12,342 nucleotides of DNA from Collinsella sp. (GTDB taxonomy: Bacteria; Actinomycetota; Coriobacteriia; Coriobacteriales; Coriobacteriaceae). Shown here one piece after another: positions 1-10,443 of the stretch. A program made the translations under genes and the position numbers. The stretch is from NCBI GenBank assembly GCA_019419405.1, contig DYAA01000134.1, forward strand, positions 1-12,342, written 5' to 3'. A model generated the notes under the pieces. It did no database searches, had not been told where the DNA came from, and saw nothing but the letters and a program-made list of their open reading frames with translations. Numbering within the stretch: position 1 is the stretch's first letter; each line of letters opens with the position of its first letter.

Positions 1-140
1 CCTTTGGACGCGCGTGTATCGAAAAGGAAGACGGCTTGCGATCCTTCCATTTTGAGGAGGCATCGCTGCGCCCCTTGGGCGAATAGGGCGCCGCAGCCAC
101 CTACTCAGCAGCATTACCAGGCGGTCAAAACCCATCATGC
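1..140. other. Intergenic stretch downstream of rpsJ, no gene seen
   Basis: This stretch lies beyond the rpsJ terminator. On the minus strand one frame stays open from an ATG at 138 to the window edge. It has no ribosome binding site, since the preceding bases are the terminator U-tract, and its product is an Arg/Pro-rich peptide resembling nothing I know. A TTGACC-like box (123-128, minus) has no good -10 partner at normal spacing. I see no convincing gene. Whether rplC or another S10-operon gene follows lies outside the window. Confidence 0.5.
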
Positions 141-181
141 AAAACAAAAGAGCCCCGCTACCGTAATGGCAGCGGGGCTCT
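141..181 (-). terminator. Intrinsic terminator after rpsJ
   Basis: An 11-bp perfect inverted repeat (arms 149-159 and 171-181) has extra CC/GG pairing inside the loop. On the minus strand it is followed by a T-rich run (150-141, CTTTTGTTTT). It starts 22 bases after the rpsJ stop and closes the rpsL-rpsG-fusA-rpsJ unit. It could instead be a partial attenuator if further ribosomal protein genes follow beyond the window. Confidence 0.9.
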
Positions 182-202
182 GTAAGCTATGAGCGATATC
201 GC

Positions 203-511
203 TTAGAGCTTGATGTCGATGTCGACGCCAGCGGGGAGGTCGAGACGCATGAGCGAATCAACGGTGCCCGAGGTGGGGTCGAGGATGTCGATGAGGCGCT
301 TGTGGGTGCGCATCTCGAACTGCTCACGGGAGTCCTTGTTCACGTGCGGCGAGCGGATAACCGTGTACAGGTTGCGCTCGGTGGGCAGGGGGACAGGACC
401 GGAAACGCGAGCACCGGTCTTCTGAGCGGTCTCGACGATGAGCTTCGCGGACTGATCGACGACCTCGTGATCATAGCCCTTGAGGCGAATGCGGATCTTC
501 TGGGTAGCCAA
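203..511 (-). CDS. rpsJ: 30S ribosomal protein S10 (NusE)
   Basis: The product is 102 residues, the usual length for S10, and is recognisable along its whole length. It has the N-terminal KIRIRLKGYDHEV strand, the central PLPTERNLYTVIRSPHVNKDSREQFE loop region, and the RTHKRLIDI helix near the C-terminus. S10 sits in the 30S head. As NusE it also pairs with NusB in transcription antitermination. The start is TTG at 511, fixed by a strong ribosome binding site (GGAGG at 519-523) about seven bases upstream; no ATG fits. It lies 60 bases after fusA and is the last gene before a terminator. S10 usually heads the S10-spc operon, so its place as the tail of a str-type operon without tuf is noteworthy. 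Identity is certain. Confidence 0.98.
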   Translation of the reverse strand: MATQKIRIRLKGYDHEVVDQSAKLIVETAQKTGARVSGPVPLPTERNLYTVIRSPHVNKDSREQFEMRTHKRLIDILDPTSGTVDSLMRLDLPAGVDIDIKL

Positions 512-529
512 CTTAAACCTCCAAAGAGT

Positions 530-546
530 GCGAGAGATGTTCTCGC
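530..546 (-). other. Small hairpin in the fusA-rpsJ gap
   Basis: A perfect 6-bp stem (530-535 with 541-546) has a 5-base loop and ends just before the rpsJ ribosome binding site at 519-523. No T-run follows on the minus strand, so it is not a terminator. It may affect mRNA stability or access to the TTG start of rpsJ. It is short enough to be fortuitous. Confidence 0.35.
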
Positions 547-571
547 GGATTACGTAACAGGGAGCTCGAAC

Positions 572-2671
572 TTAGGCGTTCTTGCTCATGACCTCGTCCA
601 CGATGGACTTGGGCGCGGGCTCATAAGAGTCGAACTGCATCGTGTAGGATGCACGGCCCTGGGTCTGGGAGCGAAGGTCGGTAGCGTAACCGAACATCTC
701 GCCCAGCGGCACCTTGGCACGGATGAGCTTGCTGTTCTTGCGATCCTCCATGCCCTCGATCTTGCCGCGGCGACCGGAGAGGTTGCCCATAACGTCGCCC
801 ATGTACTGCTCGGGGGTCTCGACCTCGACAGCCATGATCGGCTCGAGCAGCTGCGGATCGGACTTCTTGAGAGCGTCCTTGATAGCCATGGAACCGGCGA
901 TCTTGAAGGCGGCCTCGGAGGAGTCGACCTCGTGGTAAGAACCGTCGAACAGGGTGACCTTAACGTCGAGGACCGGGAAGCCGGCGATAACACCGGTGTT
1001 CAGGGCCTCCTGGATGCCCTTGTCGATGGACGGGATGTACTCCTTGGGCACGACGCCGCCGACGATAGCGTTGACGAACTCGTAGCCGAAGCCCTCCTCC
1101 ATCTTCTCGAGCTTGATGACGGCGTGGCCGTACTGACCGCGACCGCCGGACTGACGGACGAACTTGCCCTCAGCCTTCTCGACGTCGTGACCGGCGGTCT
1201 CGCGGTAGGCAACCTGGGGCTTACCGACGTTAGCGTCAACCTTGAACTCGCGGAGCAGACGGTCGACGATGATCTCGAGGTGCAGCTCGCCCATGCCGGC
1301 GATGATGGTCTGGCCGGTCTCGTGGTTGGTGGACACCTGGAAGGTCGGGTCCTCCTCGGCGAGCTTGGTCAGAGCCAGGGACATCTTGTCCTGCTCGGCC
1401 TTGGTCTTGGGCTCGATGGCAACGTCAATAACGGGCTTAGCGAACTCGATCTTCTCGAGGACGATCTCCTTGCCCTCGGCGCACAGGGTGTCACCGGTGG
1501 TGGAGTTCTTGAAGCCGACGCAAGCGACGATGTCGCCGGCGGCAGCGTCGTCACGGTCGATACGCTCGGCGGCGTTCATCTCGAGGATGCGGCCGAGGCG
1601 CTCGCGCTGACCGTTGGAAGCGTTGACCACGTAGGAGCCGGACTCGGCGCGGCCGGAGTAAACGCGGACATAAGTGAGCTTACCGACGAACGGGTCGGTC
1701 ATGATCTTGAAGACCAGGCCGGAGAAAGGCTCGTCGAAGGAAGGATGACGCTGGATCTCCTCGCCGGTGTCCGGATCGGTACCGGTGACGGCCTCAACGT
1801 CAAGCGGGCTGGGCAGGTAGTCGACGACAGCGTCGAGCAGCTCCTGGACGCCCTTGTTCTTGTAGGCGGAGCCCACGAAGACGAGGTTGAGCTCGTTGGC
1901 CAGAACGCCCTTACGCAGAGCAGCCTTGAGCTCCTCGACGGTGAAGTCCTCCTCCATGAGGATCTTCTCCATGAGCTCGTCGTCAAAGCTGGCAGCAGCG
2001 TCGAGGAGCTCCTCGCGCTTGGTGGCAGCGATGTCGGCAAACTCAGCCGGGATCTCGTCCATCGGCTCGGGGTAGGTCATACCCTTCTCGTCGGCCTTGA
2101 AGTCCCATGCAGTCATGGTGACCAGGTCGATGACGCCCCAGAAGTTGTCCTCGGCGCCCATCGGGACCTGAGCGGCCACGGCGTTGGCGTCGAGACGATC
2201 CTTCATGGTCTCGATAGCGTTGAAGAAGTCAGCGCCCACGCGGTCATACTTGTTGATGAAGGCGATGCGGGGGACGTTGAAGGTGGAAGCCTGACGCCAA
2301 ACGGTCTCAGACTGGGGCTGGACGCCGGCAACGGCGTCGAAGACGGCGACAGCACCATCGAGGACGCGCAGGCAGCGCTCGACCTCGGCGGTGAAGTCAA
2401 CGTGGCCCGGGGTGTCGATGATCTGGATGCGGTAGTCCTTACCGTCCTTGTTCCAGAAGCACGTGGTAGCAGCGGAGGTAATGGTTACGCCACGCTCCTG
2501 CTCCTGAACCATCCAGTCCATGGTGGCAGCGCCCTCATGGACCTCACCGATCTTGTGGGTCTTACCGGTGTAGTAAAGAATACGCTCGGTCGTGGTGGTC
2601 TTACCAGCATCGATGTGAGCCATGATGCCGATGTTACGGGTATCGGAAAGCTTGTACTTAGGCTTAGCCAT
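572..2671 (-). CDS. fusA: Translation elongation factor G
   Basis: The 699-residue product has the standard EF-G length. It is the GTPase that moves tRNAs and mRNA through the ribosome and splits ribosomes together with RRF. The G domain shows the P-loop AHIDAGKT (residues 18-25), the switch region RGVTIT (60-65), DTPGH (86-90) and the NKxD motif as NKYD (140-143). Many EF-Gs have Met where this has Tyr. The later translocase domains follow in normal order (for example FKVDANVGKPQVAYRET), and the protein ends near the expected C-terminus. The start is ATG at 2671 with AAGGAA a few bases upstream. It lies 19 bases after rpsG, so the two are almost certainly co-transcribed. There is no tuf gene next to it, unlike the classical str operon. 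Identity is certain. Confidence 0.98.
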   Translation of the reverse strand: MAKPKYKLSDTRNIGIMAHIDAGKTTTTERILYYTGKTHKIGEVHEGAATMDWMVQEQERGVTITSAATTCFWNKDGKDYRIQIIDTPGHVDFTAEVERCLRVLDGAVAVFDAVAGVQPQSETVWRQASTFNVPRIAFINKYDRVGADFFNAIETMKDRLDANAVAAQVPMGAEDNFWGVIDLVTMTAWDFKADEKGMTYPEPMDEIPAEFADIAATKREELLDAAASFDDELMEKILMEEDFTVEELKAALRKGVLANELNLVFVGSAYKNKGVQELLDAVVDYLPSPLDVEAVTGTDPDTGEEIQRHPSFDEPFSGLVFKIMTDPFVGKLTYVRVYSGRAESGSYVVNASNGQRERLGRILEMNAAERIDRDDAAAGDIVACVGFKNSTTGDTLCAEGKEIVLEKIEFAKPVIDVAIEPKTKAEQDKMSLALTKLAEEDPTFQVSTNHETGQTIIAGMGELHLEIIVDRLLREFKVDANVGKPQVAYRETAGHDVEKAEGKFVRQSGGRGQYGHAVIKLEKMEEGFGYEFVNAIVGGVVPKEYIPSIDKGIQEALNTGVIAGFPVLDVKVTLFDGSYHEVDSSEAAFKIAGSMAIKDALKKSDPQLLEPIMAVEVETPEQYMGDVMGNLSGRRGKIEGMEDRKNSKLIRAKVPLGEMFGYATDLRSQTQGRASYTMQFDSYEPAPKSIVDEVMSKNA

Positions 2672-2690
2672 GTTAGTTCCTTACCTTAAC

Positions 2691-3164
2691 TTACCAACGA
2701 TAGTGAGAGAACGCGCGGTTGGCCTCGGCCATCTTGAAGACGTCCTCACGCTTCTTGACGGAAGCGCCCAGGCCGTTGGAGGCGTCGAGGATCTCGTTGG
2801 CGAGACGCTCGGCCATGGTCTTCTCCTTGCGAGCGCGGGAGAAGTTGACGATCCAACGGATACCCAGAGCGGTGGAACGACGGGAGTTGACCTCCATCGG
2901 GACCTGATAGGTAGCGCCACCGACACGCTTGGGCTTAACCTCGAGCGTGGGCTTGACGTTGTCCATAGCCTTCTTGAAGGTAGCGAGAGCGTCGCCACCC
3001 TCGGACTTCTCGGCAACGATCTCGAAAGCGGTGTAAACGATGCGCTCAGCGGTGGCCTTCTTGCCGTCAAGAAGGACCTTGTTGATGAGCTGAGTCACCA
3101 GGCGGTTGTTGTAAACGGCGTCAGGCTGAACCTCACGACGATTAGCTGCTGCACGACGCGGCAT
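2691..3164 (-). CDS. rpsG: 30S ribosomal protein S7
   Basis: The 157-residue product matches the bacterial S7 family, which is usually about 156 residues. It begins MPRRAAANRREVQPD and contains the conserved KVLLDGKKATAERIVY, GGATYQVPMEV, RRSTALGIRWIV and EKTMAERLANEI segments. It ends with the tail EANRAFSHYRW. S7 nucleates assembly of the 30S head by binding the 3' domain of 16S rRNA and lies at the E site. The ATG start at 3164 has AAGGAG seven bases upstream. It sits between rpsL (73-base gap containing a hairpin) and fusA (19-base gap). In E. coli, S7 represses its own operon by binding the rpsL-rpsG gap, which makes the hairpin here of interest. Confidence 0.98.
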   Translation of the reverse strand: MPRRAAANRREVQPDAVYNNRLVTQLINKVLLDGKKATAERIVYTAFEIVAEKSEGGDALATFKKAMDNVKPTLEVKPKRVGGATYQVPMEVNSRRSTALGIRWIVNFSRARKEKTMAERLANEILDASNGLGASVKKREDVFKMAEANRAFSHYRW

Positions 3165-3186
3165 GTGAAATCTCCTTAAGTGTCTA

Positions 3187-3212
3187 CCGTGCGGCGCTTA
3201 GGCGGCACACGG
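3187..3212 (-). promoter_or_regulatory. Hairpin in the rpsL-rpsG gap, possible S7 autoregulatory site
   Basis: In the minus-strand transcript these 26 bases can fold into a 7-bp outer stem (one G-U pair), a C-C mismatch and a 3-bp inner stem closed by a CUAA loop. No U-tract follows, so it is not a terminator. It lies just upstream of the rpsG ribosome binding site. In E. coli the corresponding gap is where S7 binds to repress translation. A similar function here is inference from position and shape only. Confidence 0.45.
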
Positions 3213-3237
3213 CGAAAGTATCAAAACGTTATCTGGC

Positions 3238-3615
3238 TTATTTGGCCTTGGGGCGCTTAGCACCGTACTTGGAACGGGCCTGCATACGGTTCTGGACCGG
3301 AGCAGCGTCGTAGGCGCCACGGATGACGTGATAACGGACACCAGGGAGGTCACGGACACGACCGCCGCGGACGAGCACGATGGAGTGCTCCTGCAGGTTG
3401 TGGCCCTCACCCGGGATGTAAGCAGTAACTTCGATGCCGTTGACAAGGCGAACACGGGCAACCTTACGAAGAGCCGAGTTCGGCTTCTTGGGGCTCGTGG
3501 TGAAGACGCGGGTGCACACGCCGCGCTTCTGGGAGTTGTGCTGCAGAGCAGCGTTCTTGGACTTCTTGGGCACGGAACGACGGCCCTGGCGAACCAGCTG
3601 GTTAATAGTAGGCAA
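3238..3615 (-). CDS. rpsL: 30S ribosomal protein S12
   Basis: The 125-residue product is a full-length S12, the decoding-centre protein of the 30S subunit that monitors codon-anticodon pairing and is the classical streptomycin locus. Conserved parts seen are RGVCTRVFTT, the PKKPNSALRK loop with Lys43 and Lys44 intact, the GEGHNLQEHS segment, and RGGRVRDLPGVRYH. The last has Arg at position 88 (codon CGT, 3352-3354), where most bacteria have Lys. Substitution there gives streptomycin resistance in E. coli and Mycobacterium. Asp89, the residue methylthiolated by RimO in some bacteria, is present. The start is TTG at 3615, chosen because AGAAGGAG lies six bases upstream and no ATG fits. This is the first gene of the str-type operon, with a good promoter about 95 bases upstream. 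Confidence 0.98.
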   Translation of the reverse strand: MPTINQLVRQGRRSVPKKSKNAALQHNSQKRGVCTRVFTTSPKKPNSALRKVARVRLVNGIEVTAYIPGEGHNLQEHSIVLVRGGRVRDLPGVRYHVIRGAYDAAPVQNRMQARSKYGAKRPKAK

Positions 3616-3708
3616 AGCGTACTCCTTCTCGAATGATTCCAGCTTTCTGTAAAGTGCAACGGCTTGAATCGAGGGGTCAGCATCCCCCTACGAAACACGC
3701 AGTTCGAT

Positions 3709-3737
3709 AGGATACGTGGCGTTAGCTGTGCCGTCAA
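3709..3737 (-). promoter_or_regulatory. Sigma70-type promoter of the str-type operon
   Basis: On the minus strand TTGACG (-35, 3737-3732) is followed after exactly 17 bases by TATCCT (-10, 3714-3709). This puts transcription start near 3702 and leaves a leader of about 87 bases before the rpsL TTG. It is the best housekeeping promoter match in the gap between the ECF unit and rpsL. A perfect 10-bp palindrome, CCAAAATTGG (3761-3770), lies about 24 bases upstream of the -35 box and could be an operator or an AT-rich upstream element. Confidence 0.75.
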
Positions 3738-3792
3738 CAGACCACGCCGCCGGGCGTATCCCAAAATTGGCACATTTCCGCAAAGCCTACAC

Positions 3793-3890
3793 AAAAGGAA
3801 TCCCCTCCTGTGCACGGGGCCGGGAATCCGACGTGCTCGTCGGGGCAACGTTCCCTGCCAAAAAGGGACAGGTTTATTTTGGTCGGTTTT
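3793..3890. repeat. Palindromic intergenic repeat, copy A (lacks its left end)
   Basis: Three modules here recur at 5665-5890. Bases 3793-3819 match 5699-5725 directly (two differences in 27). Bases 3820-3854 match 5856-5890 directly and perfectly (35 of 35). Bases 3856-3890 match 5665-5699 as an inverted copy, with one difference in 35. Combining both copies gives a compact element with inverted ends of about 28-35 bases, as in a MITE. Copy A keeps the right end and lacks the left. No transposase or coding sequence is present. It lies between the anti-sigma terminator and the rpsL promoter. Confidence 0.8.
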
Positions 3891-3990
3891 ATCTGGGAAA
3901 ACGCCACTCTTCACGGTGATCCGCATCCATTTGCTACGTTCTTCCGAGAATCAGACGAATAACGTCCAATCCACTCGTCCATATAACGCT
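3891..3990. other. Intergenic stretch, nothing recognised
   Basis: These bases lie between the repeat and the terminator of the ECF unit. I see no promoter with both boxes, no RNA gene and no reading frame with a ribosome binding site. A minus-strand frame starting at 3926 runs through the repeat into rpsL in the wrong frame and is judged spurious. Confidence 0.5.
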
Positions 3991-4022
3991 AAAAAGGCCG
4001 CTTCCCCCCTTGGGAAGCGGCC
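3991..4022 (-). terminator. Intrinsic terminator after the anti-sigma gene
   Basis: A perfect 11-bp GC-rich stem (3996-4006 with 4012-4022) has a 5-base loop. On the minus strand it is followed by five T residues (3995-3991). It starts 7 bases after the stop codon of the anti-sigma gene. It separates the ECF unit from the str-type operon. Confidence 0.93.
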
Positions 4023-4028
4023 CAGACT

Positions 4029-5105
4029 TTACGAATAAACGATGGTAAAGGGTACTTCTGTTTCGGTCTCTCCTGTTGATGTGTACCTCGTGCCCTCAAG
4101 GGTTACCGAGACCACTTGATCGACATCGATCAGTTTTGTCGGCACCGAGATGTTCTCTCCGCTATTGCGCGTCAGCGAGACATATAAATTGTACGCGCCC
4201 GCAGCATCATCTTCGATAATCTGCTCCGATCCATCCTTGTAGGTAACGGTCAACTTTTTCGTGACTGCGTCAATGCCCAGATCATCGATGTGTGTCTGGA
4301 TAGAAAACGGGCTGATCTCGAGAGGCGAGTCATCGGAGCGGAGTTCCTTTGTATCGACGTAAGCTCCAACGCTAAACTCGGGCGTCGATGCCTCGAACGG
4401 CTTCGCATCCTCGCCTTCGCCCTCGGTCCACGAGATATTCCAGGTGACCGCATGCTGAAAACCTCGCTCGCGATCCATAGAGGCAAAGTACATCGTGCCA
4501 TTAATGACCGTGTCGCTTGATGTGTCCTTATCAATGGTGCAGCGTGTGTCAGCCCATTCCTCGCCGAAGTTCATGCTGGGCGTGCCGATGCCTTGTTCTT
4601 CTTCACCATAGAGAACAAGTTCGCCCGTCTCTGCTGCCGGCTTGTAGTAGTTAACGCCATTTGGATTGGACAGCGTAAACGTCACGGCACCGCAACCGTT
4701 TTTATCGATAGCCATCTCATGGATATCAAGCGTATAGCCGTTACCCTCGACGGACAGATTAACCTTCTGGACTGTGCCCTCCAGGCTTTGGGGCGCAATG
4801 CCGTCACCAAACTCTCTGGTGTAGGTGTATTTAGCCCCCGATGAGCCGCCGTTGGTCCAGGTAATGGAATCCCCATTGCCGTGGTTTCCCCAGGCTGAGG
4901 CAAAATAGCTGGAATTGATAACGGCGTAGGCGACCCCTCCGGTCGCCAGTACTCCGGCAAGACATCCGATTACGGCAACATACAGAGGCTTCGCGTGACC
5001 CTTTCGACGAAGCGGCTCTCCAGCCGCAGCATCAATAACACGGTCGGCAAGGTCGCTATCGGCTTGGATGGACTCGAAGGCCTGCTTGATTTGATTGGAT
5101 TTCAC
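4029..5105 (-). CDS. Membrane-anchored probable anti-sigma factor (DUF4179-like)
   Basis: The 358-residue product has a short cytoplasmic N-terminus (residues 1-40, charged and helical), one transmembrane helix (about 41-63, PLYVAVIGCLAGVLATGGVAY) and an extracellular domain of about 290 residues. That layout is typical of ECF anti-sigma factors with an outside sensor. The outer domain is rich in beta-type sequence and contains two cysteines (138 and 189) that could pair. It resembles DUF4179-type anti-sigma proteins, but this is recognition by eye and the ligand is unknown. The start is GTG at 5105 with AGGAGGG about six bases upstream, inside the sigma gene. The 50-base overlap with the sigma gene suggests translational coupling and matched amounts. 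G+C is visibly lower than in the neighbours (31 of 60 bases at 4261-4320, against 37 of 60 at 1201-1260 in fusA). It could also be a lipid- or wall-sensing protein that does not bind sigma directly. Confidence 0.8.
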   Translation of the reverse strand: MKSNQIKQAFESIQADSDLADRVIDAAAGEPLRRKGHAKPLYVAVIGCLAGVLATGGVAYAVINSSYFASAWGNHGNGDSITWTNGGSSGAKYTYTREFGDGIAPQSLEGTVQKVNLSVEGNGYTLDIHEMAIDKNGCGAVTFTLSNPNGVNYYKPAAETGELVLYGEEEQGIGTPSMNFGEEWADTRCTIDKDTSSDTVINGTMYFASMDRERGFQHAVTWNISWTEGEGEDAKPFEASTPEFSVGAYVDTKELRSDDSPLEISPFSIQTHIDDLGIDAVTKKLTVTYKDGSEQIIEDDAAGAYNLYVSLTRNSGENISVPTKLIDVDQVVSVTLEGTRYTSTGETETEVPFTIVYS

Positions 5106-5574
5106 GGTCGCCCTCCTCTAGGATGAATTTGAGCTTCGATCGACCACGAGCTAAACGCGTTCGAACGGTCGCGGCTGGTACATGCATCAACTCGGCAATC
5201 TCTGAGGTCGAAAAGCCCAGATAGTAATAGAGCACGATGGGAACGCGGAATCGCTCCGGAAGTCGCATAACGTCTGACAGGACCGCCTTGGTCTCATCCT
5301 GCGCCGCCGAAAGCGAATCGGCCAGGTTCTCAATATCCTCCACACGCCTCCATGGCTTTCGAAAGAGCGATTTACATTCATTGATCGTGACCCGGATAAG
5401 CCAGCGGCGAAGATGCTCCCAACTTTCAAAGTGTCCATCGCTTTTAAGCAACTTAAGAAAGACGTCTTGGGCAACATCGTCGGCATCGGCGCGATCGCGC
5501 AGGTACGTCAATGCGATTCGAAACACGACATCCCGGTGATCTTCAACCGCCTGTCTAAATGCTTGTTCTTCCAT
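5056..5574 (-). CDS. ECF-family RNA polymerase sigma factor
   Basis: The 172-residue product has the two-domain layout of extracytoplasmic-function sigma factors. Region 2 (about residues 5-72) contains the DVVFRIALTYLRDRADADDVAQDVFLKL helices that bind beta' and melt the -10 element. Region 4 (about 98-152) contains LPERFRVPIVLYYYLGFSTSEIAELM and the HTH segment VPAATVRTRLARGRSKLK that reads the -35 element. There is no region 1 or 3. A longer frame starts at 5700, but the ATG at 5574 is chosen because a near-perfect ribosome binding site (GGGAGGTGATT) lies directly before it and the sigma domain starts there. The last 50 bases overlap the anti-sigma gene. An ECF-type promoter (5625-5651) lies upstream and suggests autoregulation. 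The stimulus and regulon cannot be told from the sequence. Confidence 0.93.
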   Translation of the reverse strand: MEEQAFRQAVEDHRDVVFRIALTYLRDRADADDVAQDVFLKLLKSDGHFESWEHLRRWLIRVTINECKSLFRKPWRRVEDIENLADSLSAAQDETKAVLSDVMRLPERFRVPIVLYYYLGFSTSEIAELMHVPAATVRTRLARGRSKLKFILEEGDREIQSNQAGLRVHPSR

Positions 5575-5624
5575 AATCACCTCCCGGTGACGCTGATGGT
5601 TCTTGATGAGGTCCTCACCATAGA

Positions 5625-5651
5625 TACGCTTTGGCCGAACGAAATGTTTCA
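5625..5651 (-). promoter_or_regulatory. ECF-type promoter of the sigma/anti-sigma unit
   Basis: On the minus strand TGAAAC (5651-5646) is followed after 17 bases by CGTATC, with CGTA at 5628-5625. This closely resembles promoters read by SigW/SigM-type ECF sigma factors of Bacillus, which have TGAAAC, about 16 bases, then CGTA or CGTC. The sigma gene ATG lies about 50 bases downstream. The likely reading is positive autoregulation by the sigma factor it precedes. The -35 box is only 13 bases from the end of repeat copy B. Confidence 0.7.
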
Positions 5652-5664
5652 AATCCAAGCAGGA

Positions 5665-5890
5665 AAAACCTACCAAAATAAACCTGTCCCTTTTTGGCAA
5701 AAGGAATCCCCTTCTGTGCGCGGGGTAGATTCCCGGAACGGGCCGCCCGCTGTTTAAGCTTGCTGCTCTACAGTCCTGCGCAAGACGGAAAGCACATTAA
5801 GTGCTTTCCTTTGCGTGCGGAACTCGCGACAAACTTAAACAGCGGGCGGCCCGTTCCGGGAATCCGACGTGCTCGTCGGGGCAACGTTCC
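5665..5890. repeat. Palindromic intergenic repeat, copy B (lacks its right end, carries an insert)
   Basis: This copy holds the left inverted end (5665-5699), the direct module 5699-5725 and the direct module 5856-5890, all shared with copy A at 3793-3890. Relative to copy A it carries about 130 extra bases (5726-5855), which form a nested inverted repeat. The right inverted end seen in copy A is missing, and the rpoC terminator follows instead. The two copies together flank the ECF sigma/anti-sigma unit. Confidence 0.8.
5728..5864. repeat. Perfect 31-bp inverted repeat with 75-bp spacer
   Basis: Arm 5728-5758 is the exact reverse complement of arm 5834-5864. The spacer contains its own perfect 9-bp hairpin (5787-5795 with 5801-5809, loop ATTAA). 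The outer bases of both arms come from the palindromic repeat module, and the rest is unique to this copy. As DNA it could extrude a cruciform; as RNA it would be a very stable hairpin. I see no coding sequence in it. Confidence 0.9.
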
Positions 5891-5894
5891 TCAC

Positions 5895-5932
5895 AAAAAA
5901 AGACCCGCTTCCCTGTTGGGAAACGGGTCTTT
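5895..5932 (-). terminator. Intrinsic terminator after rpoC
   Basis: A 15-bp stem (5899-5913 with 5918-5932) with a single G-U wobble and a 4-base loop is followed on the minus strand by a run of seven T residues (5901-5895, overlapping the stem base). It lies 26 bases after the rpoC stop codon. It ends the rpoBC unit and isolates the ECF genes from read-through. Confidence 0.95.
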
Positions 5933-5958
5933 GGAAGGACGGTTAACGTACTTGGAAA

Positions 5959-10437
<4,479 letters not shown>

Positions 10438-10443
10438 AGTCAA

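Noticed and set aside
100..128. A minus-strand promoter downstream of rpsJ
   Set aside because: There is a TTGACC box, but the hexamer at 17-base spacing (AGTAGG) matches the -10 consensus poorly.
1..138. A minus-strand frame starting at ATG 138 and open to the window edge
   Set aside because: It starts directly after the rpsJ terminator U-tract, has no ribosome binding site and encodes an Arg/Pro-rich peptide.
302..2689. A 795-codon open frame on the plus strand across fusA
   Set aside because: It is fully antisense to a certain fusA gene. Strong codon bias in fusA leaves few stop codons on the other strand. The product is a low-complexity Leu/Val/Asp/Gly-rich sequence with no plausible domain.
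3198..3926. A 242-codon minus-strand frame through the str promoter region into rpsL
   Set aside because: It runs through a non-coding repeat and then through rpsL in a different frame, with no ribosome binding site and an Arg/Ser-rich product.
5575..5700. A longer N-terminus for the ECF sigma factor, starting at 5700
   Set aside because: The added 42 residues are translated from repeat sequence and from the promoter. The ATG at 5574 has a near-perfect ribosome binding site and starts the sigma domain.
3793..5890. The repeats as a CRISPR array or an insertion sequence
   Set aside because: There are only two partial copies about 2 kb apart, with no regular spacing and no cas or transposase gene.
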